From Coix lacryma-jobi var. lacryma-jobi (lineage: Eukaryota; Streptophyta; Magnoliopsida; Poales; Poaceae), in assembly GCA_009763385.1 (NCBI GenBank), contig CM019831.1, positions 77,442,706 through 77,506,705 on the forward strand: a stretch of 64,000 bases of DNA, in the 5' to 3' direction. The notes beneath the pieces are model-generated. The model did not search any database and was not told where the DNA came from. It saw only the letters and a list, made by a program, of their open reading frames with translations. Of the stretch, positions 13,301 through 24,409 are shown piece after piece. The position numbers and the translations under genes are program-made. Position 1 is the first letter of the stretch. Each line of letters begins with the position of its first letter.

Positions 13301-14796
13301 GCGTTTAGAAACCGAGGTTAGCACGGATCTGTCGGAGATTGCAGCACGGGAGGCACCGGTCTTCTACGAGGTTGGATTTGATATCTGTGGGGACGAGCCT
13401 GAAGAAGAACCCCAAGGCAAGCCCCGGTGCATTTGCTCCTACCTTGCAATTTTTAATAATTTACTTGTTGATAAAATTGGTGCATTAAGTATAGGAATTG
13501 AATGTTACCTACTTGATGGATTAACTACCTTGATTACTCCTTACACTATCCTTGTCACTGGGTTATTTACAAATGCTTAGACTGCTTAGCCTTGCTCAAT
13601 ACAGTAGGTTTTTGAACAGAGAGATGCTATTGTTGGGAACCTTTCCCTCGGTTTGGGATGGTGTAATTAAAATGAGACCGGGCGGGTAACTTGCACAGGA
13701 AATGGAGTCCTGGTGTAGTGTTTCCGTCTGTGTCGCCTAGGGCCCGTCCGCTGTTGGCCCGTTGGATCGAGAACTATTTGTTAGTACTGGTCACATGCTT
13801 CGGTAAGCCCTACTGTGGCTATGCCCTTACTGGAACGGCGCACCCGTGCACTGGGAGTGGAGAGATGGCAGGAGTAGCGTGTACCCACCCTGCTCGGTCC
13901 CCTGTTGGACGTTACTCAACAATGCCGGTGTAGGGCGGTGGTGTACTGTACCCTCGGGTGGCGCGGCTCCGGTCCGATTTGAGCGGATCCACTGGACGGT
14001 TGATATATGCGAGTTCGGTCTTGCATATGTCGTGTGATAAGGAAGCCCCAGCTGGGTAGATCAAGCGGTTCGAATCGTCGTTTGCTCCACGAGAAAAGGA
14101 GACTCGTCCTCGCACCCTCAGTGTAGTTTAATGATGAAACAATGGAGGATTAATGGGTTGATTACGAGATGTATATTTATTTACTTAGTTAATATTAGAA
14201 ATATGGAATGACACAACTACTTAGTAGTAGGAGCTTTTATGCAAAGGAAAATTTTTGATTCTTGCTAAAGCCTTACCTTGAGTTCCCCTCAGCCTGCATT
14301 CCTGAGTCTTCTCCCCATTTTATTAGTCGGGTAAGTCTTGTTGAGTACTCATGTACTCAGGGTTCTATGACCCCATGTTGCAGGTGAGACCGCCGAACAG
14401 ATGTGCTTCGGGCCGTGCTGTATGACTATCTTTCCGGCTGATGATGATAAGTGATGTGCCCTTTGGCAGGGTTTATTAATATGGTTATGTTATCAGACTT
14501 TTATCCAGCACTTAGTACTATCGCAACTTGAACTCATTTTCACCTATATTGTAATAATGAACACTGGTTTGTAATATTATGTTTATGTAAGACTTCCGCT
14601 GAATTCTCCGATCTGGTATTTTGTATGAAATGTAATGTGCTGTAATGATTGTACTCGGATGATTCCTGTAACCTTTGGATGCGTCGACCGTATCCAACAG
14701 ATTAATCCAGTCTTGTGGCACACCTACATAACGGTCAGAGGTCGTTGGACATATGACAAGTGTAGGTGGGCCACATTATTGGGCGAGTCTGTTACA
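10394..14796 (+). repeat. 3' LTR of element A
   Basis: The 4403-bp copy of the 5' LTR. It lacks about 177 bp near 10630 and has about 20 extra bases near 10960-10980 that match sequence roughly 100 bp downstream (GCATGCATAACTCGCTGG near 11058). The exon-like, hairpin (14342-14359, loop TCAT) and Cys-rich mini-ORF blocks are all retained. It is followed by the duplication CTGAC at 14797-14801. Confidence 0.93.
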
Positions 14797-14801
14797 CTGA
14801 C

Positions 14802-15886
14802 CGACCGAGATTTTGTGTCAACAGATCCCAAGTTCCCTACCCACGTCTTCAAGCTCCATAAGGCGCTCTATGGGCTTAAGCAAGCACCTAGAGCATGGTA
14901 TGAATGCCTTAAGGAATTCTTGCTCAAACAAGGCTTCGAAATAGGCAAAGTTGATCCTACTCTCTTCACTCATAAAGTCAATGATGAGTTTAGTAGGATC
15001 ATGACTAAGAGATTTGAGATGTCTATGATGGGTGAGCTCAAGTTCTTCCTTGGTTTTCAAATCAAGCAAGTGAAGGAAGGAACTTTTCTTTGCCAAACCA
15101 AGTACACCCATGATATGTTAAGGAAGTTTGACATGGTGAATGCCAAGCCTATCAAGACTCCCATGCCAACTAATGTACATCTTGATCTCAATGTGGAAGG
15201 GAAAGCCATGGACATCAAGGTATATCACTCCATGATCGGCTCTCTACTCTATTTGTGCGCATCTAGGCCTGATATTATGCTTAGTGTGTGCATGTGTGCT
15301 AGATTTCAAGCTAACTTGAAAGAGTGTCACTTAGTGGCCATTAAGAGAATCTTGAGATATCTAGTTCACACTCCAAACCTTGGCTTGTGGTATCCTAAGG
15401 GCTCCATGTTTGAACTACTTGGTTATTCGGATTCTGATTATGCCGGTTGTAAAGTAGATCGAAAAAGCACTTCGAGAACATGTCAATTCCTTGGACGGTC
15501 CTTAGTGTCTTGGAGTTCTAAAAAGCAAAATTGTGTAGCCCATTCCACAGCCAAGGCCGAGTATGTTGCAGCGGGTGCATGTTGTGCTCAACTACATTGG
15601 ATTTGGCAAACCCTTTGTGATTTTGGATGTCATTTTACCCATATCCCACTCTTGTGTGACAATGAAAGTGCCACTTGCGAATAACCCTGTAAGTCACTCA
15701 AGAACTAAGCATATAGACATCCGACATCATTTCTTGAGAGACCACAAAACCAAAGGAGATATCGCAATTCGTCATGTGAGCACCGACAAACAACTAGCTG
15801 ATATGTTCACCAAGCCTCTCGATGAGTCAAGGTTTTGTGGTTTAAGCAGTGAACTAAATATTCTTGACTCTCATAACGTAGTTTGA
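14802..15886 (+). pseudogene. Element B pol C-terminal part: RT and RNase H, damaged
   Basis: Copia-type pol continuing across the element A insertion. Visible motifs are KLHKALYGLKQAPRAWYE (RT), FEMSMMGELKFFLGFQ, SMIGSLLYLCASRPDIM, the RNase H region GYSDSDYAG with RKSTS, AEYVAAG, and the tail SRTKHIDIRHHFLRDH with LADMFTKPLD. An internal deletion between HKVNDE and FSRIMTKRF removes the segment that normally holds the catalytic YVDD box, so the RT is dead. A small deletion near 15675 shifts the frame (stop at 15682) and the last part reads on in another frame to 15886. The family is Sirevirus-like, related to maize Opie/Ji types. Confidence 0.9.
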
Positions 15887-16752
15887 AACCTAGTATGCTT
15901 TGTTGATCAACGAGTTTGACCTAGGCAAAGCTGATTTGAAAAATCTTCATACATTGTGTTTCAAAACCTTTGAGAAAAGAGGCTTAGTTGAAAAGACCAT
16001 TGTTTTGTACTGTTTGGTTTGTCACTGGTCATAACATGCAAGGAGTACTTGTCCACTCCAAGGAAGAGGTGTAGAAATTTAGAGATCTATCTGCTCTGTG
16101 GTAACTGTCCGGCAGTGCCGGGACTTCCCGCGGTAGTCCCGGGCTCCGGTAGTGCCGCGACTTATCGATTCAACCGGAATCGACCTGTTACCACGTGGGA
16201 CCAAAGGGAAAATTTCTTTTCATTTCTACCCTATGGCTCCACCTATCTCTTTCCTCTCCCTCATTCACTCTTATGCATAGCCCGTGTCTCTCTCTCTATC
16301 TCTATCTCATGGGCGGTCAAGGGAAGAAAGCGGTCGACACTCTGTCGGGCCCCTCCGCGGCAACTCCGGCCACTGGCACTGCCGCACGGTGATTCTCCTC
16401 TGTTGCAGCACCGCCATCCCTCTCCTAAGGGTCTTCTTCCCCCTCATCCTCCTCTCAAGGTGATATTTCGAATCCCTGACCCTAGTTTTCCCTGATTTAA
16501 AAAATATGTTGTGCTTGTTATGCTTAGAGGCTGTAGAAGGGAATGTATATCACTCGGAGGTAAGATGATGGATTTGGTGTTTCTTGGCTCAGACCTTGCC
16601 TGCCCGCATGGCAGTGCCGCTCCCAGAGCGACAGTGCCGAACTCTGAGTAGGGGTTTGACCCAAGCAACACCACACCCATCTAAATTGATTACCTTGCAG
16701 CAGCCTATTCCTCCCTTATGCAACCTTCTAATAGACAGTGTCCATGTTTTAG
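15887..16752 (+). other. Leader of the third ORF, with palindromes
   Basis: There is no ORF of interest here. At 16108-16170 there is a cluster of short palindromes (CCGGCAGTGCCGG, CCCGCGGTAGTCCCGGG, CGGTAGTGCCG) followed by a pyrimidine-rich stretch. The layout resembles the palindromic part of B's own LTR at 31619-31692. More copies lie at 16613-16648. A donor-like CAAG/GTGATA (GT at 16459) and an acceptor-like TTTTAG just before the next ATG suggest a spliced leader. Confidence 0.5.
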
Positions 16753-18300
16753 ATGGCGGGAGTCTGTGATGAGCGAAGGGTGAAGCAAAAGATGGATACA
16801 AGTAGGGGGAGGAGCAAGCAACGCTCTCACAAGGGTGGCATTAGTTCTCACGGGGAGGCTGTAAGCCCTAGACAGCAGATTCGTGATGAAGCTCGCTTGG
16901 AGATGCAAGGCCAAGAGATAAGGGCTGATCTTTACCCCAACACTCCTGAGCACTTGGCTGAGATCAGTAGATCCCACATGCAGCCCTATCATGAGGATGT
17001 GCAGGAGAGGCCCCCTCAAGACACCAAGGAAAGGCAACCTGTGTCATACTATCAGCAATTCAATTCAGTGAAGACACAGCATCAGATGAATCCCTACAAC
17101 ACTCACAAGGACATGGGCATTGATTACAGATTCTGGAGTGAGTTCCAATCTGATTTCTATCTCACAGTTCTGTACAATGCCAAGAAGGCAAAGATTCTAA
17201 ATGTGAAGTATGTTGATTGGGAGCATCTGGAGGCTAAGCATGATCGCAATATAGATAGAGTTGTAGCAGCTTGCAAAGCTAGAAACATGTATGATTTGAT
17301 CGGTTTCAGCTACAATTGGAACACAGAGATCATTCAACAGTTCCATGCTACGCTCTATGTGGATAATGTTGTGGAGGAGATGCACTTGATGACTGAGGGT
17401 CATCACTACAAGGTTTCTTTTGAGACCTTTGCTAGGATCCTTGGTTTGGGCAGCGAGGATAGAGAGTTTGATAGCTTACATCATGAGAGGACTCTGACTG
17501 ACAATGAGATTGCATTCATGTATGAGGATCTTCGGAAGGCCGATGGTTTGGTTAAAGGGTTGAAAGGGTACTACTACATGCTGAACAATCTCTTTAGGCA
17601 AACTATCAACCCCAAAGGGGGTGACCATTCTAACCTCTATGGATATGGCAGGAACATGTTGGTTAGAATGGCACCAAAAGCTCAGTCATTCTCCATTTCT
17701 AGCTTCATTTGGACTGAGCTTCAGGTGGCAGCCGAGGATGCTAGGAAAGTAGTGATTTATGCTCCCTACATCATGTACATTATAAAGATGGTCATCGGCT
17801 ACATTTTCACCAAGGATGGACTTCATGAGCCATATAGAGCTGAGAAGAAGAGAGCAGCAACAGCAGTTGATAGGCCAAAGAGCTCTCACTGTACCTCTCG
17901 CAGGAAGAGAAAGAGTAATCTGACAAAATGGATTAAGACATTGTTCTCTACTTGCACCTACGCAGCCCAGACAGCTCACCAGGCACATGTTGAGCAGCGT
18001 GTAGAGCGAGAGCGGGCTGGTCATTCTCTGTTACCTCCACCCCGCTCTCCACCTCAGTTTGACCTCTCCAGCCTCGACACGGACGACATGGACTCAGATG
18101 ATGACGAGGAACAAGAGGAGGTGGTGCCTGAGCCGTCACGTCGCTCTGCTCGTGCTTTGACTCACTACACTAGCTCTACTCACCACGGTGGGAAGGCTGT
18201 TGTAGAGTCTTCTGACGACGACGGCGGTGATGACGATGGTGATGATGAGGAGGAGGTCGATGATGTTCAGTGGGATGAGGTTGCTTTTGATGATGAGTGA
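16753..18300 (+). CDS. Third ORF of Sirevirus-like element B (env-position protein)
   Basis: An intact 515-codon ORF between pol and the 3' LTR of B, where Sireviruses carry an additional, loosely env-like gene. The central part (about residues 110-370, e.g. YRFWSEFQSDFYLTVLYNAK) resembles the putative plant transposon protein domain common in grass copia elements. One hydrophobic stretch (about 332-352, VVIYAPYIMYIIKMVIGYIF) could be a membrane segment, but there is no N-terminal signal peptide. A basic cluster SRRKRKSNLTKWIK could be a nuclear signal, and the last 80 residues are highly acidic. The ATG directly follows an acceptor-like TTTTAG, which supports this start. Function is unknown; nuclear localisation seems at least as likely as an envelope role. 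It is undamaged although B's pol is dead. Confidence 0.75.
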   Translation: MAGVCDERRVKQKMDTSRGRSKQRSHKGGISSHGEAVSPRQQIRDEARLEMQGQEIRADLYPNTPEHLAEISRSHMQPYHEDVQERPPQDTKERQPVSYYQQFNSVKTQHQMNPYNTHKDMGIDYRFWSEFQSDFYLTVLYNAKKAKILNVKYVDWEHLEAKHDRNIDRVVAACKARNMYDLIGFSYNWNTEIIQQFHATLYVDNVVEEMHLMTEGHHYKVSFETFARILGLGSEDREFDSLHHERTLTDNEIAFMYEDLRKADGLVKGLKGYYYMLNNLFRQTINPKGGDHSNLYGYGRNMLVRMAPKAQSFSISSFIWTELQVAAEDARKVVIYAPYIMYIIKMVIGYIFTKDGLHEPYRAEKKRAATAVDRPKSSHCTSRRKRKSNLTKWIKTLFSTCTYAAQTAHQAHVEQRVERERAGHSLLPPPRSPPQFDLSSLDTDDMDSDDDEEQEEVVPEPSRRSARALTHYTSSTHHGGKAVVESSDDDGGDDDGDDEEEVDDVQWDEVAFDDE

Positions 18301-18352
18301 GTGCTTGGTCACTCTTTTCTTTTCTCTACTTCTCTCTTTTTGGTGACTTGTT

Positions 18353-18370
18353 GCCAAAGGGGGAGAATTA
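18353..18370 (+). other. PPT-like motif after the third ORF
   Basis: GCCAAAGGGGGAGAATTA lies 55 bases after the stop of the third ORF. It resembles the repeated PPT-like motifs of Sireviruses. The functional tract is probably the one next to the LTR at 18929-18940. Confidence 0.5.
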
Positions 18371-18928
18371 GGTGAAGAGAAGGGGGTAGCACTTTTTCTT
18401 TTTCATGTCCCATCAGTTGAGTATCTGTGAGTTGTGAGATTTTGTTTCGATCAAAACTCTATTTTGTAATAATAGTACTCTATGTTGCTACTTCTTAGAT
18501 TTGGATGTGGACATGTATGTTTGTATGTTTATTCAGCTTGTCATATCCTATTTAAACTTGTTATATCCTATGCTTTGTGGTTGGTTTTTATCTCCACCGT
18601 TTTGCTGTCTGAAAGCCAGAGCGGCAGTGCCGCTCCGAGGCCGGCAGTACCGCTCAGGCAGTCAGACAGCAAATCACTCTAATGTGCATAAATTGTCTTT
18701 TGCATCACATATTTATTCTTGACACAGTCTGTTGCACCCCCACAAAGCTATAAGATGTGCAATTGAACCTTTTTCTACACTTCTAATATATGAATGCTGG
18801 CCTCTAATGCCAATTTCAGATTTCAGCTCTCATTCACACATTAAGGGAGAGGTTTCACATCCATGCTTCTAAATCTCAAGTTTTGTACCCTTCTCTTGTA
18901 AACTTTAATTGTGTTGTCATCAATCACC
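18371..18928 (+). other. Non-coding 3' region of element B
   Basis: AT-rich DNA between the third ORF and the LTR. A palindrome cluster at 18620-18655 (CGGCAGTGCCG, CCGGCAGTACCG) is the only structure seen. Confidence 0.4.
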
Positions 18929-18940
18929 AAAAAGAGGGAC
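18929..18940 (+). other. Polypurine tract of element B
   Basis: AAAAAGAGGGAC, two bases before the LTR start TGTAAG at 18943. It is followed by only nine LTR bases before the F insertion. Confidence 0.65.
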
Positions 18941-20302
18941 ATTGTAAGTGCTGAAGGACCGAATTGGCGACCAGAGGGGGGTGAATGGGAGCCTCAAATT
19001 TCTTCTCCAGAAATGATGGCTCTTGTCTGAAGGGTCGAGATGGCGGACTAGAGGGGGGGTGAATAGTCCTTTTTAAAATTAAACTTAATCGGAGCGGCTA
19101 ACCGAAACAAATGCGGAATTAAAACTATCGGTCTAGCCAAGACTACACCCCTCTACCTATACTCTATGACACCTTACAAAAGATCCTAAACAAAGCAAAT
19201 AAGGTGTCGGGCTGGCTAGAGCTCACCTAACCAATTCTAGAAGCAAGGTCACACAAGCCTATGCAACTAGTACTTCAAGCACGGGGGAGCTCCTATGCAA
19301 TCTAGCAAGCAAAGCACAAAGCCTAAGCTCACTAGCAATGCTCAATAACAAGGCTACACAAGCCAAATTAGAGAGCTCAACTTAGCTGCACAAACTAAGC
19401 AACTAAACACTAGCTCAAGAATAAATATCGCAATACAAGCTAGTGTAAACAACAGGCGGTCGGTACTACCGGGTTGCTAGGCCGGTATTATCGACACCGG
19501 TACTACCGGGCTTCCAGGCCGGTACTACTGAGAGCCTGCAGGGAGCTACGAAATCGAAGGGGATGAGATGCAATCTCAGATCTAGCAATTACCCCACTTC
19601 CCTAAATGATGTAGATGACGATTGTAGCTTCCCCAAGTCTTGGTTCCTTGCCAAATGGTAGATCGTGTCTTCCCAACCTAAGATAGAGTGATGGAGGGAG
19701 GAAGAACACGAAGAACACAAGAACAAGCATAATATGCAAGGAAACAAGAACAATAAGACCAACAAGAGACGGGGACACAAGATTTTATCCCGAGGTTCAC
19801 TTGGTTGCCACCAAGCTAGTCCCCGTTGAAGCAAGCCCAAGGTTGCCGCCGATCCTCTCGCTAGTGGTGACACTAAGCCAACCTCTCCACGATGGAGTGC
19901 TCACCAAGAGCTCTAGCTTTTGATCCGGCCGGACCACTTGGCGCTCTTCATGCCTCTTCTCCACTAGAGTTGCTCTTCACGATCTCCCGCGGGGCGAGCA
20001 CAATGCCCCTCACAAAGCTTCTCCGGAGCCACGCACAATCTTCATGCGGGCTTCACGACGGAGACGAGCACCAAGCCGTCTAGGAGGTGGCAACCTCCAA
20101 GAGTAATAAGCACCACCAGCTTGCAACTCGAACACCTAGTGCCACTCGATGCTATCTCTCAAAGCAACGCACTAGGATCGCTCTCTCACACAATCGAATA
20201 AGCAATAAAGCATATGTGTGTTAGAGGGCTCACAAGCACATCCACACAAGCCACCAAGGCTTTGGAGTGCTCCAGCAGCCAGCCCAAAGCCGGCCCCAAC
20301 GA

Positions 20303-20312
20303 CTATATATAG
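20303..20312 (-). promoter_or_regulatory. TATA-like box in LTR of C (3' copy)
   Basis: CTATATATAG sits in a GC-rich setting next to the palindrome cluster. The same site occurs at 27450-27459 in the 5' LTR, which would be the active promoter of this minus-strand element. Confidence 0.5.
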
Positions 20313-20339
20313 AGGGGAGCGGCCAACTAGCCGTTTCCC

Positions 20340-20895
20340 CTTTTCTGCGCTTCGGTCGGTAGTACCGACCCCCTGGGCGGTAGTACCGACAGTGTCAGAA
20401 CTAGCCGTTACACACGGCACGTTGACCAAAACGAACAACCGACTCATGGTCGGTACCTCCGACGGTCGGTAGTACCGGCCCTATGGCGGTACTACTGACA
20501 GGCCAACTTTGGATCTACACAGAGAGCATCCAAAACTCCTCCATACCATGGTACTACCGACCCCCTGGTCGGTACTACCGAGACCGGTACTTCCGGCCCT
20601 ATGGCGGTACTACCGGTAGGCCAAAACTGGCCACTTCCAGAGAGCTTCCAAACTCCTCACACCTCGAAACCTCGAACGGTCGGTAGTACCGACCCAATGG
20701 CGGTACTACCGGCAGGCCAAACTCAGCTCAACACAGAGAGCCTGCAAAACCTTTCAGGTCCACGGTACCACCGACCCTCTGGTCGGTACCACCGCAGGCG
20801 GTAGTACCGAGGTTTTGGCGGTACTACCGCCAGGCCAAACCAACCCCAACACAGAGAAGGTTGCACGCAGCACCCATGGGCGGTACCACCGACCA
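20340..20895. repeat. CGGTAGTACCG palindrome array (C, 3' LTR)
   Basis: More than a dozen 11-17 bp palindromes of the form GGTCGGTAGTACCGACC or GGCGGTACTACCG, in both phrasings, spaced by about 20-60 bases. They can fold as hairpins. The array is duplicated at 27495-28040. Palindrome-rich LTR regions are known from maize Sireviruses. Confidence 0.85.
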
Positions 20896-21716
20896 TACTC
20901 AGAAAACTTCTCTTTTCTTCTCTGTGTTGATCCAAATCAACTCCAACAACTTCTCCTTTGCAAATGTGCCAACACCACCAAGTGTACAACAACATGTGCA
21001 TATGTGTTAGCATTTTCACAATCAGTTTTCAAAGGATTTTCTCTTTCACTCATAACGCCACTCTATCTTAGTAACATCGCAAAGTTAGATCGCTCAAGTG
21101 GCACTAGATGTCCGATATGCAAACAAGTTTGCTCCTCTTAATAGTACGGCCATCTATCCTAAACCCGGTCATAATCTTCTCTACACACCTATGACCGGTG
21201 AAATGAAATGCCCTATAAGTATACCTTTGCCTTGCGCATTCCATTCCATCTCCTCCATGTGTTGATGCAACACATGCACCAACCTCTTGATCAAATGATA
21301 TGATCCACTTCATATCATCACATGGCCTCCATAGTCCATCGATCTTGACATCACTTGCTCTTCACCATCGCTTTGGTCCCTCGGCGCCAAGTCTTGCTTA
21401 AGCCTCCCGACACTCGGTACCAACGGCTTCAAAGCCTCCAACCTTCCCTTCACCTTTGCAACCGGTCCATCAAGCCAAGTCTTGCCTTGATCTTCACCAT
21501 CTTAGCCACATGACCACATGTCATGTTTCATGTGCATTAAGCTCCTCCATGATCATCACATGTGTGAGCTTCACATCAAGTCCAAGCCATTCACCTCCAT
21601 GGCTCAAGTGCTCACACACATGTACTTGTGGACTAATCACCTGTGTATCTCACATAAACACCATTAGTCCACCTAAAGTTGTCACTCAATTACCAAAACC
21701 AAATGAGGACCTTTCA

Positions 21717-24409
21717 ATCTCCCCCTTTTTGGTAATTGATGACAACTCTACAAAGATATGGAAATTATGCTTATTCCAAGCTAGCATTTCACAACAATGT
21801 AAATTGCTAACTTGGTTTGGATTCATTTTGCTTGCCCTAGCTATTTTACCATGTGTAAAGGATTTTGGACAAGTAGCACAAACCCGAAATGGTAGTATTA
21901 GCTCCCCCTACATATGTGCTGGAGTGTTTGGAAATGAGGCTTGCACATATGCATAGATAAGAAAGTGTGGGAGAGTAATTACTACCAAAAGGTGCTAAGG
22001 TGTATAGAATAACCTTTGAAGCGTGTTATCGATGAAGTTCATAGTTGTACACCTTCCTTAGCACAATGAGTAGCTAGACATCATAAAAACTAGAAAACCC
22101 CGTGAGAGCAACTTTAGAAGCAAGGGTCTAGTTTGCATGAAAAGCACAAGTCTAGCTATCAACCTATGCATGCTAGTTATCAAATCATCAATTAAGCCCT
22201 ATAACTAGCATACACCACACAAGCATGCATATAAGATTTAAAAGCTTATGCAATGCAAGCAAGCACATGATTATGCACATATCAAATGCAACAACCAAGT
22301 TCATGAGCTTGCTCCCCCTACTTGTGTGCTCAAAAACATTTTCATTTTATCTTTACATTCTCTCCCCTCATTTTATCTTTGTTCTCCCCCTTTGATTTTA
22401 TCTTTTGTTCTCCCCCTTTGATTTTATCTTTGTTATACTTTCTCCCCCTTTGTCATCTATTTCCATAAAAGGTTTGCATAAAGGAGGTTCAAATTGTTAA
22501 GAGAGAGATGTTTGTTTCATTTCATTTGTGGTTCAACCTAGATCATTTGCATGAAACATTTAACATTGTTTGCTCTAGAGTAAGCTTCTTCACACATTTT
22601 GCAATGGTTATCTTACTCACGTTGGTTAAATGTTCCATTGCTCATTCTCTAGATTAAACACTAGGATTGCAAGCCCATAAACATGTTATATGTTACCACT
22701 AGATCATGTAAAGCATAGAAGCAATAGTGGCATCATATAAGCATCAGAACATTTGATTTTCATGGATGCTCCTAGATAGTATCACAAGGATGTCTATATG
22801 CTCTAATCAAGTCCTAAGCATAGTATGAATGCATATGACAAACAATGATACCTTGCTATCTTGGAGTAGAGGTTAGTCATTTGATTCCAACACCGAAAAT
22901 AGCAATGTGAAGTCCATGGTGAAGACCAATAGATACCAATTGAAAGAATCAAATCTTCACCCATATGATCAAGTGCACTATCTTGTTGTGGTTGGCTTGC
23001 TTCTTCATTTGACCTTTGCTTGCATATAAATACCACTGGAGTTGGCATGATTTACTTGTCTATCTTGGATGTTGCTTGCTTCTTTAGATCAACCCTTTTG
23101 ATTTCTTCAACTAAGCGTCTCAAATGACACTTTAGATCACCACTTCCATGTTAGCCTTCCAAGCCTAGCTTGGTTAACCTACCAAAGGCGGCAAGCCCCT
23201 ACAAAAGGGAGAAGTGACCTCTCTCCAAAGAATCATCCTTGATACTCAATTGAATTGACCTTGTTTGATTGATCCAATTGAACTCTTCTTGAAATGTGAC
23301 TTTGAATCCTTCTTTGAGTTCTTCTTTGAGTCCTTTTCTTTCTTCCAAAAGATCTTCAATTGATACTAGGACTTGATCTTTCTCTTCATCTTGATGTTGG
23401 TCTTGATCACATCTTTGTCATACTTCTAGCTCATTTCAAAACCAAACATAGGTCCCTCAATCACTTATAAACATGATTCCATCTTGAGGGCCTTTCAATC
23501 AAAGTGACTCTAGATTAATCCAATAATTGTCACTTTTCTGGCAGATTCTGTCCTTCTCAAAGAAACATTCATATCTCCCAAGATATAAGTCCAATGACCA
23601 TGAAATTTGGTGGAGATGTGCTTCTATAAGTGTTCTAGCAGCCATAAAAATTTGAGCTTCATTGGCTTTCTAGATTGCTACCAGATTTCAATTCTTTCCA
23701 TAGTACTACATGCTGAAAAACTGCTGCACTATAGTTGACAAGATCTACTCCAAAACCAAAGTACATCTTATCCAATAATCATGAATTTTGCACAGCAACT
23801 AATATTATAAGTGTAGAGCATGTGTACCAAATTTCAAGCCAATCCAAAAAGATTTGATCATCCAAATATGGCTATCTTCTCAGCTCACTCAGATTTTGCA
23901 ATATTGAACAACTTTGAGCAATTGAGCTATACTCTACCAATTTGAATCAAACTTGAAGCTAACTTGTTCGAACAATCTCACAAGACATACATCCATTCAA
24001 ATTACTTACTAAAAGAAGTCTCATGCACATATCCATTCAAACTAACTCAATTTTGATCACTAAGCATCAAATCCATTCAATCATCTTATAGCAAGCAACA
24101 TATGCATATATATCTGATTCAATCATCTCATATGCATCTAAAATAACATGATCAACTAGAGATATACCTTAGTAGCTCATGATCATCCAAAAGCAAGCTT
24201 CAACTAAATTTGATTGCAAGCCTTCAAATATTCCATTTTACCACCACAACTTGATCTTTTGCACTTGTATGTTGTAGCACTTGGACTTCACTCTTTTGTC
24301 TTGGCATTGGGTTTGGATAGCACTAAGCTTCATTACTGGACTCAATCATATAATGAACAATATGGAATCAATTGAATCAAGTCTCCAATGCCATGGTACC
24401 TACACACAT
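21717..24409 (-). other. Non-coding interior of element C
   Basis: About 2.7 kb where pol would be expected. I see no long ORF and no pol motif on either strand. Several minus-strand PPT-like motifs occur (CAAAGGGGGAGA near 22383, 22408 and 22440), besides the PPT next to the LTR. Confidence 0.7.
21718..21730 (-). other. Polypurine tract of element C
   Basis: Plus-strand TCTCCCCCTTTTT is minus-strand AAAAAGGGGGAGA, next to the LTR boundary at 21716. It sets the element's orientation. Confidence 0.8.

Larger units (their letters stand above)
46..14796 (+). mobile_element. Element A: Tekay/Del-type Ty3 chromovirus
   Basis: A complete LTR retrotransposon flanked by the 5-bp duplication CTGAC at 41-45 and 14797-14801. 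In order: 5' LTR (46-4604), primer site, extra ORF with a histone-H3-like start (4974-5552, one stop), gag-pol (5754-10251, two frameshifts), polypurine tract, 3' LTR (10394-14796). Very long LTRs starting TGTAACACCTCTGGTGTTTA and a gag-pol ending in a chromodomain fit the Tekay/Del lineage. The LTRs differ by many substitutions, a deletion of about 177 bp and an insertion of about 20 bp, so A is older than E. Confidence 0.93.
19028..21716 (-). repeat. 3' LTR of element C
   Basis: Direct repeat of 26221-28863. It contains a TATA-like CTATATATAG (20303-20312), a minus-strand promoter candidate, and many palindromes of the CGGTAGTACCG type around 19455-19545 and 20355-20890. It is about 45 bp longer than the other copy, largely because of a short segment near 19210-19265 missing from 26405. 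Confidence 0.88.

Noticed and set aside
16753..18300. A true viral envelope gene
   Set aside because: There is no signal peptide, no fusion-peptide-like region, and only one hydrophobic segment. Only the position is env-like.
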